Of a DNA stretch of 64,000 nt, positions 29,218-38,978 are shown one piece after another; the stretch's first letter is position 1, and each line of letters begins with the position of its first letter. The DNA comes from Halocatena marina (lineage in GTDB: Archaea > Halobacteriota > Halobacteria > Halobacteriales > Haloarculaceae), in the NCBI RefSeq assembly GCF_023276375.1, contig NZ_JALLPK010000003.1, positions 186,001 to 250,000 of the forward strand, written 5' to 3'. The position numbers and the translations under genes are program-made. The notes beneath the pieces are model-generated. The model had not been told where the DNA came from, did not search any database, and saw nothing but the letters and a program-made list of their open reading frames with translations.

Positions 29218-30099
29218 ATGGTGTTTGACACGCATACGCACGCTTGGGGAGCGCCCTCTCCCGATCACCCGTGGACCAATGGACCACTCGTCGAAGAGTC
29301 CGTGAATCATTTCTCGACCGACATCGTATACACCGCTGACGAGTTGCTCACTGATATGGACCGGGCAGGCGTCGACGAAGCGGTCATCGTGGGCTATCCG
29401 ATCACTGACTGGACAGACAACTGGTACACTATGAACGCCGCCGAAGAAAATGACCGCCTGAGTGGGATCGCGATGATCGACCAGTTTGCCGACGGCGCGG
29501 CGGACACCCTCCAGGAAGTCATGGCTCACGACGGGACGTTGGGGTTTCGTCTCGGGGCGCTCTGCCCGTATGACGAGATGTGGGAGCGGTTCGATTACGA
29601 CGAAACGTGGCTCCGCGATGCTATAGATGAAACGGAATTCTGGGAAGCCGCCATCGAGACGGACGCAGTCGTTCAGATCCTGTCGCACACGAGTCAATTA
29701 GATCAGGCACTCCAGCTCGTCGAAGCGTATCCGGAGTTACGATACACCTTCGATCATTTCGCTCACGCGGACGCGAGCGTCGACCCCGCAGAGAGCTTCG
29801 CCGAATTCGAACCGCTGAGCGAGTACGAGAACGTTACGGTGAAGATCTCGGAGATTGCGCACACATCCAATGAGGAGCATCCCTACGAGGATGCGTTCGA
29901 CCACGTCAGGTGGCTCCTCGATACGTTCGGACGCGAGCGCGTCCTGTGGGGGTCCGACTTTCCGAACGTAAGTCATCCGGAGTTCGGCGGGATGGAGTAT
30001 GCTGAAACCTACGAGTGGTTAGACGAAGTGCCGTTTCTCTCTGATGCCGACAGGCGCTGGTTGTGCAACGACGCGGCCCGAACCTTTTTCGATCTCTAA
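29218..30099 (+). CDS. amidohydrolase-family lactonase, probable L-rhamnono- or L-fucono-lactonase
   Basis: The 293-residue protein belongs to the amidohydrolase-2 (COG3618) group, which includes L-fuconolactonase and L-rhamnono-1,4-lactonase. Hallmarks are DTHTHAWG at the N-terminus, GFRLGAL, QILSHTSQLDQALQLVEAYP, the conserved FDHFAH, VKISEIAH and WGSDFPNV. It would hydrolyse the lactone made by the sugar dehydrogenase, in the cytoplasm. The paralogue at 48332-49201 has the same layout. An FAH hydrolase gene follows in the same direction after a 478-base spacer that carries an operator-like site. Confidence 0.82.
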   Translation: MVFDTHTHAWGAPSPDHPWTNGPLVEESVNHFSTDIVYTADELLTDMDRAGVDEAVIVGYPITDWTDNWYTMNAAEENDRLSGIAMIDQFADGAADTLQEVMAHDGTLGFRLGALCPYDEMWERFDYDETWLRDAIDETEFWEAAIETDAVVQILSHTSQLDQALQLVEAYPELRYTFDHFAHADASVDPAESFAEFEPLSEYENVTVKISEIAHTSNEEHPYEDAFDHVRWLLDTFGRERVLWGSDFPNVSHPEFGGMEYAETYEWLDEVPFLSDADRRWLCNDAARTFFDL

Positions 30100-30577
30100 G
30101 GACCTCATGTGTGTCCAGTCCGGCACTCCACCGTCGTACCGTCTCTCGCGATCTCCCACGACAGTCTCACCGACACGTGCGTTTCGAAGATCTGCTTTAA
30201 CCCTCGATCTGTCACGTTGTCCCTTATCTTTGTCTACTGCTGTCGGAGCCCGCCAGACCACAGTGTTCGCGAACTCTCTAGGATGCAGACTGACGGGGGA
30301 CACCAGAGGGGACCTCGGCTCGGTCCCCCCTTAGGGCGTCGCGTCTGACACCCAATGATGGTATTTCCCCGTCGTCCAGCCCGAACACTCCCTCGTCAAC
30401 CTGTGACATATCACCAGATTCGGATATTACCGTCAAACGATAATCCATATTCTGGAAAAAAGGCTGGGATTACAGTATTAGTATCGTAATGCATGTCGGC
30501 CAGACGGTCGACGCATACCGGTATTACCGTGGATCAAGGAAGATAGATTGAAGGCGTAGCATTCGTCTAGTGCATCT
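30100..30577. other. spacer before FAH gene with an operator-like site
   Basis: No gene recognised. It holds the site at 30518-30530, about 50 bases before the FAH start, and a weaker relative around 30420-30432 (CGGATATTACCG). Confidence 0.45.
30518..30530. promoter_or_regulatory. operator-like near-palindrome, one mismatch
   Basis: CCGGTATTACCGT lies 48-60 bases before the ATG at 30578, a position where a regulator could control the promoter directly. Confidence 0.5.
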
Positions 30578-31417
30578 ATGCGTATTGGTCGCTTCGAGAA
30601 GATAGGAAGTACGCGTATTGGGGTCTTCGAAGACGGAGTCGTTCGGGACGTGACGGCTGAGTTCGACGACTTTCGGGATGCAGTTTCGCGTCCAGCAGAC
30701 GCGACTGATGTTGACGGAGAGAGCTACAGTACAGAAGAGATTACGCATCTCCCGCCGACAACGGACAACAATACCGTGTTCTGTGCGGCGCTCAACTACG
30801 AGGCTCATGCCGAGGAGTCCGATATCGAGGTGCCCGAGTGGCCGCTCGTGTTCCTGAAACTCCCCCGGACGCTCGTGGGGCAAGGTGAACCGATCTCGTA
30901 TCACACACGCGTTACCAAAGAGATTGACTACGAAGCGGAACTCGCGGCTGTGATCGGCGAGCCCGCACGGCACGTCTCTCCCGACGAGGCACTTGAGTAC
31001 GTCGCAGGATACACGATCCTCAACGATACCTCCGTACGTGACCTCCAGCTGGGACTCCAGGTCGGTGACGACGAGATGCTCGACTGGTTCTCCGGCAAGG
31101 CGATGCAGCGGACGACGCCAGTCGGTCCGTACGTCGCGGTGAACGAAATCAACGATCCGCAAGACCTCGATATCACTTCCCGCGTCGACGGCGAGACCAT
31201 GCAGGACGACAACACCGGGATGATGATCCGCTCTGTTGCGGATCTGGTGTCGTTTGTCTCCTCGCGCGTCCGTCTCGAACCCGGCGACATCCTGGCGACC
31301 GGGACCCCCGAGGGTGTTGGTACCTTCCAGGACATCCAGCTCAATCCCGGTGAAACCGTCGAGATCGAGGTCGAGGACATCGGGACCCTCGTCAATACCG
31401 TCGAAGAAGCAGAGTAG
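30578..31417 (+). CDS. FAH-family hydrolase, probable 2,4-diketo-3-deoxy-L-rhamnonate hydrolase
   Basis: The fumarylacetoacetate hydrolase family cleaves C-C bonds in diketo acids. In haloarchaeal L-rhamnose degradation such an enzyme splits the diketo-deoxy acid to pyruvate and L-lactate. The 279-residue protein shows the metal site DYEAELAAVIG (two Glu) and the following Asp in LNDTSVRD, plus GKAMQRTTPVGPYV and the conserved DILATGTPEGVGTF. The N-terminus MRIGRFEKIGSTRIGVFEDG is complete. The paralogue is at 57283-58134. The substrate is inferred from the gene neighbourhood and could be the L-fucose analogue. Confidence 0.82.
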   Translation: MRIGRFEKIGSTRIGVFEDGVVRDVTAEFDDFRDAVSRPADATDVDGESYSTEEITHLPPTTDNNTVFCAALNYEAHAEESDIEVPEWPLVFLKLPRTLVGQGEPISYHTRVTKEIDYEAELAAVIGEPARHVSPDEALEYVAGYTILNDTSVRDLQLGLQVGDDEMLDWFSGKAMQRTTPVGPYVAVNEINDPQDLDITSRVDGETMQDDNTGMMIRSVADLVSFVSSRVRLEPGDILATGTPEGVGTFQDIQLNPGETVEIEVEDIGTLVNTVEEAE

Positions 31418-32083
31418 CAGAGCTTGCTTGCCTCTGCGCCATCGGAATCCCTGGCGTGTTCCTCGCTTCTGAACGGTGGGTAGAGAGGGCCATAGAGTTG
31501 TGTACCGGAAGAGTGTGGGAATGAAACAGGACACAATACGTCGATTCGGTTACGACGGCGACGACATCGGCGAACGCCGAACAGCGACACACTCGCGGCC
31601 GCTGCTACGTGACCACGTTCACCGAGCAACTACGGCAGATAGATCTCTACTGCACCCTCGCTTCCAGCCAGACTACCAGTTCGGCGAACCGTTCACAATG
31701 TGGGGTCACGACGGTGAGAGCACGGCTACTGGGACGGTGACCGTGGTGATGACTACTACCGCTTCGGGTATGGATTGCCAGATGCGTACTCTACCGTGTC
31801 TCTCAGTTGATTCCAGCAGTTCAGGCCGAAGCGACAGTAATTGACCCTGGAAAATCCGATGTTGTCAGCAGAATCGCCCGAGATCCGTCGGCCTGCACCA
31901 ATGTATATAGTGTGATAGAACCCATTTTCCAGCGAGAAGCGTCGATGTGTGAAACCTGAGTCCGGGAGCCTGGGGCCATCTCCTTGAATCGATCAGACTG
32001 GGTTCTGATCCGAACCTCCCCCTCTACAGATTCAATAGACGAGATGCCTCGAGTCGAAAACAACCCTACTGCCGAAGGAACAG
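31418..32083. other. intergenic, no gene recognised
   Basis: The convergent spacer between the FAH gene and the minus-strand SBP gene holds only short unsupported frames. Confidence 0.4.
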
Positions 32084-34036
32084 CTACTTGACGTTGCTGT
32101 GGTACCATCCTCGGTCGAGGCCAATGGTGACACTTGTGAGAGTATGCCACGAGTTCTTCGTACCGTCGTGGGTGTAGTCTACAGGATTGAAGTCCTGCGA
32201 ATCACCGACCCACTCGTCTCTGTACTCAATAGTCTGGAGCGCGGGGATCTCGTAGTTCCACCACCAGGAGAGGTCTTCGGCGTGACCGAGCAACTCGTCG
32301 TTACTCGTCTTGGGTGCGGCGACAGCCTCGTATTTGTCCCAGAGATTGAGCGTTTCGGTCTTGCCATTGGCCTCCATGTCGCCGACTTTCGTCGGAATCT
32401 CGTACTCGTTAGGGTGGCCTGCGAATCCGAATTCCGTCGGTTTACCACTCTCGTCCAGCCCTTCGTGGATCAGGTAGCTGTGCCAACCACTCCGGTAGTA
32501 CCCACCGGGGTGATTGGCGGCCACTCCACCACCGTTCTGGTGCCAGATGATGAGGTCCCAGCCCTCTCCGAAGTCCGGTCCCTCATTACTCAATGTCACG
32601 AAGTCGCCGACGTTCTCCATGAGGTTATACTCGATCTCGATCCCGAATTTCTTGAGCTGGCTGCGGATCGTCGGTCCGATAGTCTTCCAGAACACGATGT
32701 CGACCATCCGCCACGAGATAGTGTCGCCGTCTTTGTCCGCCCAGATACCGTCGCTGTTCTTCGAGTAGCCCGCAGACCGCAGCAGTTCCGCCGCCTTCTG
32801 AGGCTGGCCGCTCGCACCGTAGTTGTTCAGCTGATCTACGTGGCTGTCCGATAACCAGGTGCTTCGGCCAGGGGCGGTCATCCCGTTCTGGAGCGCCGGC
32901 GGATATCCACCGTTTCGGTTAGTGACGACGGCGTTGTAGTCCACGAGGTAAGCCAGCGCCCGGCGGACCGCTCGCTTGCCGAGGTGTTTGTCGGTCCAGT
33001 TGAGCCGATATTTGTTGCCCGAGATACTCGGCTTTGAAAATTGGGTCATGCCATCGGGCAGCGGAGTCCCTTCTGGTTTTCCATTGATCCCATCGAGTTG
33101 ATCGTTCTTGATCGCGAGACGAGCCTGGGACTCACCCGGAACGAAGTTGATTCGGAGTTTCTCGATGTTCTGCTGGTCGGAGTAGGGGTGATCCTCGTAT
33201 TTCGTGTAGATGGCAGACTGTTCGTTCACCGTGTTAATCTCCCACATACTGTGGCCGATACGGTCCGAGACAGAGACTTTATTCTCTGGTTTGTTGGCCT
33301 CCCCGGTGATGGACTCCACCTCGGACTCGGTCGTCGCATCCATGATTTTCTCGTGCCACGGCCGGAGCAGATCGCGGTCCCATATCGGGAAAGCACTGTC
33401 TCTCCCCTCGGTCTTGAAGTAGAAGTCTTCACGTCGCTCGCTCGAGAAAACCCGCTTGAGGGTCTGTTCGTCGACCATCTCGACGGTCTGCTGGGGACTC
33501 GAATTGGGATCTAGTTCGGCCATTTTATGCTGAATCTCCTCGAGCAGGAGCATATCCTCAGCAGTGACCGGCTTGCCGTCGTGCCACGTGAACTCGTCGT
33601 TGAACTTGGTGATCCGTGTCTTGTTGTCGTCCTCGAATTTGTCCTCCGTGACGAGGTGCCAGTACGTCTCCGTATCGGACCGCTGGCGATTTGCCCACGG
33701 AGGTGCAGTCGTCACCCGAGTGTATCTCCAATGATGGCGGCTACCCATAGGATAAGGAAGCAAATTGGGCTCCCCGGGAAGCGTACCGGTTTTGATGTCG
33801 TAAACCGGGTCGACGGGGTCGCCCTCGGGAGCCACAGGGAAGTGATCGACCATATCATCCGGTGTCGCCGTTCCACCGCCACCGTCACTGCTTCCTGAGG
33901 TTTTCCCTCCAGGACTCGCGGTCGGTGTGTTGCTTCCGCTTCCACACCCAGCTATCCCCGCTACACCCATCGTGCCTAACGTCGCAAGCAGTCGACGCCG
34001 CGTCGCTGACGTCTCCTCATTGTGTCTACTTGGCAT
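32084..34036 (-). CDS. family-5 solute-binding Tat lipoprotein, copy 2
   Basis: A 650-residue inverted paralogue of the 16926 gene with the same Tat/lipobox leader (TRRRLLATLGTMGVAGIAGC) and the same SBP_bac_5 core (FTWHDGKPVTAEDM, VRRALAYLVDYNAVV). The ATG at 34036 is chosen because the leader starts there; an upstream in-frame ATG at 34180 would bury it. The leader region and a block of more than 250 bases around YGASGQPQKAAELLRSAGYS look identical in DNA to copy 1. The mature N-terminal half differs clearly (IKTGTLPGEPNLLPYPMG versus IAFGMLPGDVNMLPGPVG), so ligands may differ. No permease is nearby. Confidence 0.85.
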   Translation of the reverse strand: MPSRHNEETSATRRRLLATLGTMGVAGIAGCGSGSNTPTASPGGKTSGSSDGGGGTATPDDMVDHFPVAPEGDPVDPVYDIKTGTLPGEPNLLPYPMGSRHHWRYTRVTTAPPWANRQRSDTETYWHLVTEDKFEDDNKTRITKFNDEFTWHDGKPVTAEDMLLLEEIQHKMAELDPNSSPQQTVEMVDEQTLKRVFSSERREDFYFKTEGRDSAFPIWDRDLLRPWHEKIMDATTESEVESITGEANKPENKVSVSDRIGHSMWEINTVNEQSAIYTKYEDHPYSDQQNIEKLRINFVPGESQARLAIKNDQLDGINGKPEGTPLPDGMTQFSKPSISGNKYRLNWTDKHLGKRAVRRALAYLVDYNAVVTNRNGGYPPALQNGMTAPGRSTWLSDSHVDQLNNYGASGQPQKAAELLRSAGYSKNSDGIWADKDGDTISWRMVDIVFWKTIGPTIRSQLKKFGIEIEYNLMENVGDFVTLSNEGPDFGEGWDLIIWHQNGGGVAANHPGGYYRSGWHSYLIHEGLDESGKPTEFGFAGHPNEYEIPTKVGDMEANGKTETLNLWDKYEAVAAPKTSNDELLGHAEDLSWWWNYEIPALQTIEYRDEWVGDSQDFNPVDYTHDGTKNSWHTLTSVTIGLDRGWYHSNVK

Positions 34037-34419
34037 ACGAAAGACTCGATCACCCCCCCAACATAAATATTTTTCCCTGAAGAATATATGACGGAACCAC
34101 GGAAGTTCAGATTTGATGACCCAACCAATAATTTCAATTAACGAATAGCGGAGGGACGCTCTGTGGAGCCACAGGAGCACGGTCGGATGATGGGGCGCTG
34201 AAACCGACTGAACGAAAACATGGGTTTTCGAACATCAGCGGGAGGCAGAGTCCGACGACCTTCCGAAGTGAATAAAGATCGGAACGGGTGGGATTTGTCC
34301 GTGTCTCTCCGAGAGCGTCCCCCTCCACAAGGAACGGCGTTCGAATCAGCATTTATCCCGCTCACGGTCCCATTGACAGGAGGGAGATATTTAAATATAG
34401 TGAAAGCATCGTCCAGAAC
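34037..34419. other. divergent promoter region of SBP copy 2 and sulfatase
   Basis: AAATATTTATG on the minus strand (about 34060-34072) is placed about 28 bases before the SBP start as a TATA-like box. TTTAAATATAG at 34390-34400 is similarly placed for the sulfatase at 34420. No operator-like site was found. Confidence 0.5.
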
Positions 34420-35697
34420 ATGCCAGCAGAGCCGGATAGACCGAATGTCGTACTCATTACCAGCCACGATCTCGGGCTGCATCTCGGCTGTTATGGTGTC
34501 GGTACCGGCAAGACACCGAACCTCGATGGACTCGCCGCGTCTGGTCTCCAGTTTAACAATGCTGTTGCGACCTCACCCGTCTGTTCTCCCTCACGAGGGA
34601 GTCTACTCACGGGACGCTACCCACAGTCGAACGGTCTAATAGGACTTACGCATTCACCGTGGTGGTGGCGTCTCGACGAGGAGGAAGAGACGCTCCCGGA
34701 GTTACTCGGCGAGGCAGGCTACGAGACGCACCTGGCGGATTTCCAGCACGTCGCTCCTGACGTCAAACGACTCGGGTTCGACTACCGCCACTCTGCGGAT
34801 CATAAGGCGGACGAAACGGCTGGGGCAGCTCGTGAAATCTTTGCCGATGTCGGGAGCGACCCAATTTACGTACAGTTCGGGTTCAGCGAGACCCACCGGC
34901 CGTTCGACCGCGAGCCCGCAGACGAGGACGGAATTCACGTTCCCGACTATCTCGAGGGGACGACAGAGATCCGCGAGGACCTCGCGCGTTTCCAGGCGGA
35001 GATCAACTACCTCGATCAGCAGGTCGGCGAATTGCTCCGCCACCTCGAGGAGCACGGAGAGCGCGAGAACACGATAGTCGTCTTCGCCGTCGACCACGGT
35101 ATTCCGTATCCTGGCGCGAAGTGGTGGTGTCGCGATCCGGGCACCGAGATCAGCCTTCTGGTCGACGGCCCCGACTTCGAGTCGGCCCCACCCGTCGAAC
35201 CGGTAATCAGTAACGTCGACGTCCTCCCGACGCTGTTCGACGCGCTCGATCTTTCTCCTCCAGACCGAGTAGAAGGCATGAGTTTCTACGACTATCTCAC
35301 AGGCGAGACAGAGAACGCACCCCGAGAGGCTGCGTTTACACAGTTCACTACTGGTGGTGACGAATCTCGCGGCGTCGTTACTGAACAGTACATCCTCATC
35401 AGGAACTTCGGGGGGCGGAACATCGAGTACCCGACCGATGCCGATCCGACGAGCCGAGGGAGCGCCGACGGGCCAAGCGCCGGGGCTCGACCCTACGCGC
35501 AGCTATACGACCGGGTAGATGATCCACACAACCTGAGTGACATCGGCGACGCTCACCCGGAGATAGTGTCCTCTCTCTCAGACAGCGTACAAACGTGGAT
35601 GGCGCGTGTCAACGACCCACTGCTCCGAGGCGGCGTCCGCTATCCGTACCATGAGCGCGCCGTGAAAGATCTATTAGGTTCCGACTCAGTACGGTAG
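34420..35697 (+). CDS. type I (formylglycine) sulfatase, cytoplasmic
   Basis: Sulfatases hydrolyse sulfate esters from sugars using a formylglycine made from Cys. The protein from ATG 34420 (425 residues) starts MPAEPDRPNVVLITSHDLGL. The active-site motif CSPSR lies in SPVCSPSRGSLLTGRYPQSN. Further metal-site strands are FSETHRPFD and VFAVDHGIPYPGAKWW. SHDLGLHLGCYG replaces the usual double Asp, as in one sub-branch of S1 sulfatases. There is no Tat or Sec signal, so desulfation is probably intracellular. The upstream in-frame start at 34288 would add unrelated residues. Sulfated rhamnose or uronate is the likely substrate given the cluster. Confidence 0.88.
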   Translation: MPAEPDRPNVVLITSHDLGLHLGCYGVGTGKTPNLDGLAASGLQFNNAVATSPVCSPSRGSLLTGRYPQSNGLIGLTHSPWWWRLDEEEETLPELLGEAGYETHLADFQHVAPDVKRLGFDYRHSADHKADETAGAAREIFADVGSDPIYVQFGFSETHRPFDREPADEDGIHVPDYLEGTTEIREDLARFQAEINYLDQQVGELLRHLEEHGERENTIVVFAVDHGIPYPGAKWWCRDPGTEISLLVDGPDFESAPPVEPVISNVDVLPTLFDALDLSPPDRVEGMSFYDYLTGETENAPREAAFTQFTTGGDESRGVVTEQYILIRNFGGRNIEYPTDADPTSRGSADGPSAGARPYAQLYDRVDDPHNLSDIGDAHPEIVSSLSDSVQTWMARVNDPLLRGGVRYPYHERAVKDLLGSDSVR

Positions 35698-35792
35698 GCG
35701 TGCTGTCCCCGACGGACAGCATCTATCGCGAGCCTGTTTTCGGAGGTTCCTGGCATCCATAACGCGTTCGTCCCGATACAGATAGGGACCGA

Positions 35793-37202
35793 TCAGTCGA
35801 TTGCGTCGGGCACCTCACCGGTCTCCATGTATGTCTGCAGGTCCTTGAGGTGGAACCCAGGGACGAGAGGTGCACCGGAAGGATGCCGTTCACCGAACAG
35901 GTCGTCGGTTCGACGACACCACGCCAAGAGGTGCCGGCGGTGGTCGTCGAGGACATCGTCGTAGTCGGCGACTACAGATAGGTCAACCAGTTCTCCCCGG
36001 TCATCCTCCATATCGAACAGCTGCTCACGCTGACGACCGCGCTTGTAGACGATGTATTTGTAGCGGTTGGTCCGGACCATTCGACCCTCGATCGGGTCGA
36101 ACGTCTCCGTCACGAGGACGTCGCGCCAGTCCGCCGGATCCTTGCCCGTTACGAGTGGACGGACGCTGTCCCCCTGTAAATCAGCTGGTGGTGAGATATC
36201 AGTGTAATCACACAACGTCGGTAATAGATCGAGGCCAGTCGAGACGAGGTGGTCGTCATTACGGCTGTCGTCCGCATCAATTCGTCCTCTGTCCTCTTCT
36301 GACGGACCCGGTGGAATGCGTTCACCAGGTGGGTTGACAATGAACGGAACCCGGGCTTGTTCCTCGTAGAGAAGCCACTTCTGGTTGATCTGGTGAGCAC
36401 CGTTCCCGTCCCCGTGGTCACTGAGAAACACGACAAGCGTCTCCTCGGCCGCACCCTCTGCGTCGAGTCCGTCGAGGAGTCGGCCGATCCGGGCGTCGAC
36501 GCGCTCAACCAGCTGATAGTAGGCGTTTCGGTACCGTCGCCATTCCTCAGGGCTCGCGTCGACCATCGCGCCCAGCGTCTCGTGTCGGTCCGCCATCTCT
36601 GGCCGGAGCGTCTCGGGTTCGAACGGTGGGATCGCGTAATTTGACGGAAGGGGCGGACACTCCTCGAGAGGAGGCTCCTCGAGCGAGCCCCACGGGAGGT
36701 TCTGACCGCGAGCGTACTCACAGATGTTGTGTGGGTCGTCGAACGAAGCGACCAACAGGAATGACGTTTCGGGGTTACGGTCGCGAGACAGGAACTCGAG
36801 ACATGGGTCGACCACGCGGTCGTCGTCCTGATCGCTCAGACATTCAAATCCATGCCCGGCGGCGACTCCGGAGTCGGGTAGGTGCCACTTGCCAGCGTAC
36901 CCGCACTCGTAGCCGGCCTCCTCAAACAGTCGACCGATAGTGTCGCTCCGGTAGTCCTCGGGAATCGCGTCGCCGTTGTCAATGATACCGGTCTCGTGGG
37001 GCATCCGACCGGTCAGCATAGCCCCACGTGAAGGGGTACAGACCGGCGCGGCGCAATACGACTCTGAAAACCGTATGCCTGTAGCCGCGATCCGATCTAT
37101 CGCCGGCGTATCGAGATAATCGTTGCCCGCACAACTCGTCGCGCCTGCGAACTGCTGGTCGGTACAGATCAATAGTACATTCGGCTGTTCCGAGGTGGCC
37201 AT
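35793..37202 (-). CDS. type I (formylglycine) sulfatase, cytoplasmic
   Basis: This 469-residue sulfatase lies tail-to-tail with the previous one. The N-terminus MATSEQPNVLLICTDQQFAG gives the first metal-binding strand; CTPSR in APVCTPSRGAMLTGRMPHET is the formylglycine site. YECGYAGKWHLPDSG and VVFLSDHGDGNGAHQINQKW complete the fold, and a C-terminal subdomain ends LVPGFHLKDLQTYMETGEVP. The start at 37202 was preferred to 37262, whose extra residues have no homology. There is no export signal. Both intact sulfatases depend on the FGE encoded at 58484. The two belong to different S1 branches and may remove sulfate from different positions. Confidence 0.9.
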   Translation of the reverse strand: MATSEQPNVLLICTDQQFAGATSCAGNDYLDTPAIDRIAATGIRFSESYCAAPVCTPSRGAMLTGRMPHETGIIDNGDAIPEDYRSDTIGRLFEEAGYECGYAGKWHLPDSGVAAGHGFECLSDQDDDRVVDPCLEFLSRDRNPETSFLLVASFDDPHNICEYARGQNLPWGSLEEPPLEECPPLPSNYAIPPFEPETLRPEMADRHETLGAMVDASPEEWRRYRNAYYQLVERVDARIGRLLDGLDAEGAAEETLVVFLSDHGDGNGAHQINQKWLLYEEQARVPFIVNPPGERIPPGPSEEDRGRIDADDSRNDDHLVSTGLDLLPTLCDYTDISPPADLQGDSVRPLVTGKDPADWRDVLVTETFDPIEGRMVRTNRYKYIVYKRGRQREQLFDMEDDRGELVDLSVVADYDDVLDDHRRHLLAWCRRTDDLFGERHPSGAPLVPGFHLKDLQTYMETGEVPDAID

Positions 37203-37600
37203 AGAGGGGAATCTACCACTAATATCAAAAAACTTCCCCCGGAAAAGCGGAGGGCGTCCCACGTTGTATCAATGTCGTGCCCCAACGCTGTCGGCCGTTT
37301 TGGGTATTTACTCCCGCATTGGTGAGGGGAATTCTATGAACTCGTTCTGACGTCCGTTTCACAGCAGCAAGCAGTCTCTGAAACAGTGAAATCGGCACTG
37401 CATATATGAGCAGATTCCTCTGAATTACTGTCTCGTGCCGAAGATGCTGGAGGAGAGACGAGAACAAGCCCGGACGTAGCTAGCCCATCCGACGCTCCAT
37501 ACGAGAGCTATTGAACTGTTATATTTCACAATCTCCGATACTGCACTGCGGTAGTTATAAGTAATAGGCAGCGAATTTCATATTGTGTGACTATAGAAAT
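37203..37600. other. divergent promoter region, sulfatase / GH88
   Basis: A 400-base spacer between divergent genes. A/T-rich patches at about 37520-37575 precede the GH88 start. No operator-like site matching the rhamnose-gene consensus was found, so these genes may be under different control. Confidence 0.4.
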
Positions 37601-38800
37601 ATGGCTCAATCACCATCCATATGGGAAGATATTCTCGAACGGTACGAGAGTTGCCCAAACGTCGACAGTGAATATTTCGAGACAGCAAAACAATTCTGTC
37701 TTCGACGCATAAAGGAAAATACCGAGCCGTTCGTCGATCACTTCCCGAGCGCATCGAGTGAGGACCTCTCTTATGAGGCGTCTGCTCTCGAAGGATGGAC
37801 GCCTGCGTTCTGGTCGGGTATATTGTGGCTGGCCTACGAAACGACGGACGAAAACGTGTATCGATCGGTCGCTGAGTCACAGCTCCCGAAATTTGCGAAT
37901 CGGCTGGAAACGGCAGACGTCATCAGCCATGACCTTGGATTTCTCTATACGTTGTCCGCCATCGCGTCGTCGATGCTAACGGACAACTCGGCGAGCGAGC
38001 AAATGGCACTCGATGCCGCTGACCGACTCACGGAGCGGTACTGGCCGGATCCAGGCATCATCCAAGCCTGGGGTGACCCAGAGGACCCTGATGCTACCGA
38101 CTGGGGAGAGTGGGCTCACGGTCGGATTATCGCTGACACGATGATGAACCTGCCGCTCCTATTCATGGCGAGTATAGAGACCGGCGACGACCAATACCAC
38201 GAAATCGCGACCAACCACGCCGAGAATGCGGCAAGATACCTCGTTCGTGACGACGGATCCACGTTTCATACGTACAAGTTCGACGTGACGACCGGGACTC
38301 CCCTCGGCGGCGAGACCTTTCAGGGATTCGCAGACGACTCGTGTTGGTCACGAGGGCAAGCCTGGGTCTTCTACGGCTTCGCACTCGCGGCTAGGTATAC
38401 CGACGAGGAGGCATTCCTGCAGACAGCCGTCGACGTCGCGGATTTCTATCTTGAACACCTTCCCGAGGATCACGTTCCGCGATGGGACTTTCGCGCACCA
38501 GAAGCGGACAATGTCCGGGACAGTTCCGCCGCCGCAATCGCAGCGTGTGGACTGTTCGAACTTTCCTCCCACTTCGATGTCGGAACCACTCAGCGGACCG
38601 TGTATGAAAGCGCCGCAGAAACAACACTCGAATCGCTAACCGAGTCCTATACCACGGAATCATATGACTCCAACGGAATCCTGAAAGCGGCCGCGTACAA
38701 CAAGCCGAAGGGTGACTACGACGAATGCTGCATCTGGGGTGATTACTTCTACTACGAGGGACTCGTGCGTGCCACCTCCGACTGGGAATCCTATTGGTAG
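37601..38800 (+). CDS. GH88 unsaturated glucuronyl hydrolase
   Basis: GH88 enzymes hydrate and release the 4,5-unsaturated uronic acid left by polysaccharide lyases. The 399-residue alpha/alpha barrel shows HDLGFLYTLSAIAS and ADTMMNLPLLFMAS, each with the Asp expected to be catalytic, then GFADDSCWSRGQAWVFYGFA and RWDFRAPEADNVRDSSAAAI, the usual closing motifs. The ATG at 37601 is chosen over a TTG at 37583. No signal peptide, so it acts on imported oligosaccharides. Its presence implies that a lyase works upstream, matching the BNR_4 protein at 5096, and argues for a uronate-containing polymer. GH105 is related, but the motifs fit GH88 better. Confidence 0.88.
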   Translation: MAQSPSIWEDILERYESCPNVDSEYFETAKQFCLRRIKENTEPFVDHFPSASSEDLSYEASALEGWTPAFWSGILWLAYETTDENVYRSVAESQLPKFANRLETADVISHDLGFLYTLSAIASSMLTDNSASEQMALDAADRLTERYWPDPGIIQAWGDPEDPDATDWGEWAHGRIIADTMMNLPLLFMASIETGDDQYHEIATNHAENAARYLVRDDGSTFHTYKFDVTTGTPLGGETFQGFADDSCWSRGQAWVFYGFALAARYTDEEAFLQTAVDVADFYLEHLPEDHVPRWDFRAPEADNVRDSSAAAIAACGLFELSSHFDVGTTQRTVYESAAETTLESLTESYTTESYDSNGILKAAAYNKPKGDYDECCIWGDYFYYEGLVRATSDWESYW

Positions 38801-38978
38801 AGCCCAACTGGTCGTACATCCCACAAACCCCATCTCGAATAATACCATAACCCATTTGTCATTTTAGTATTTCTCTGGCTGTAGTGGACCATGGACCAAA
38901 CGACATAGCAGGATTTCCAAGAGTCACTCACTACCTGAATCAAGGAGAGAGCCCCGCCCTTTTGGGCGTTGACGAGAC

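Noticed and set aside
30419..30432. CGGATATTACCG as another operator copy
   Set aside because: Its spacing differs by one base from the consensus, so it was not counted.
30524..31534. 336-codon open frame antisense to the FAH gene
   Set aside because: Shadow of a complete FAH protein.
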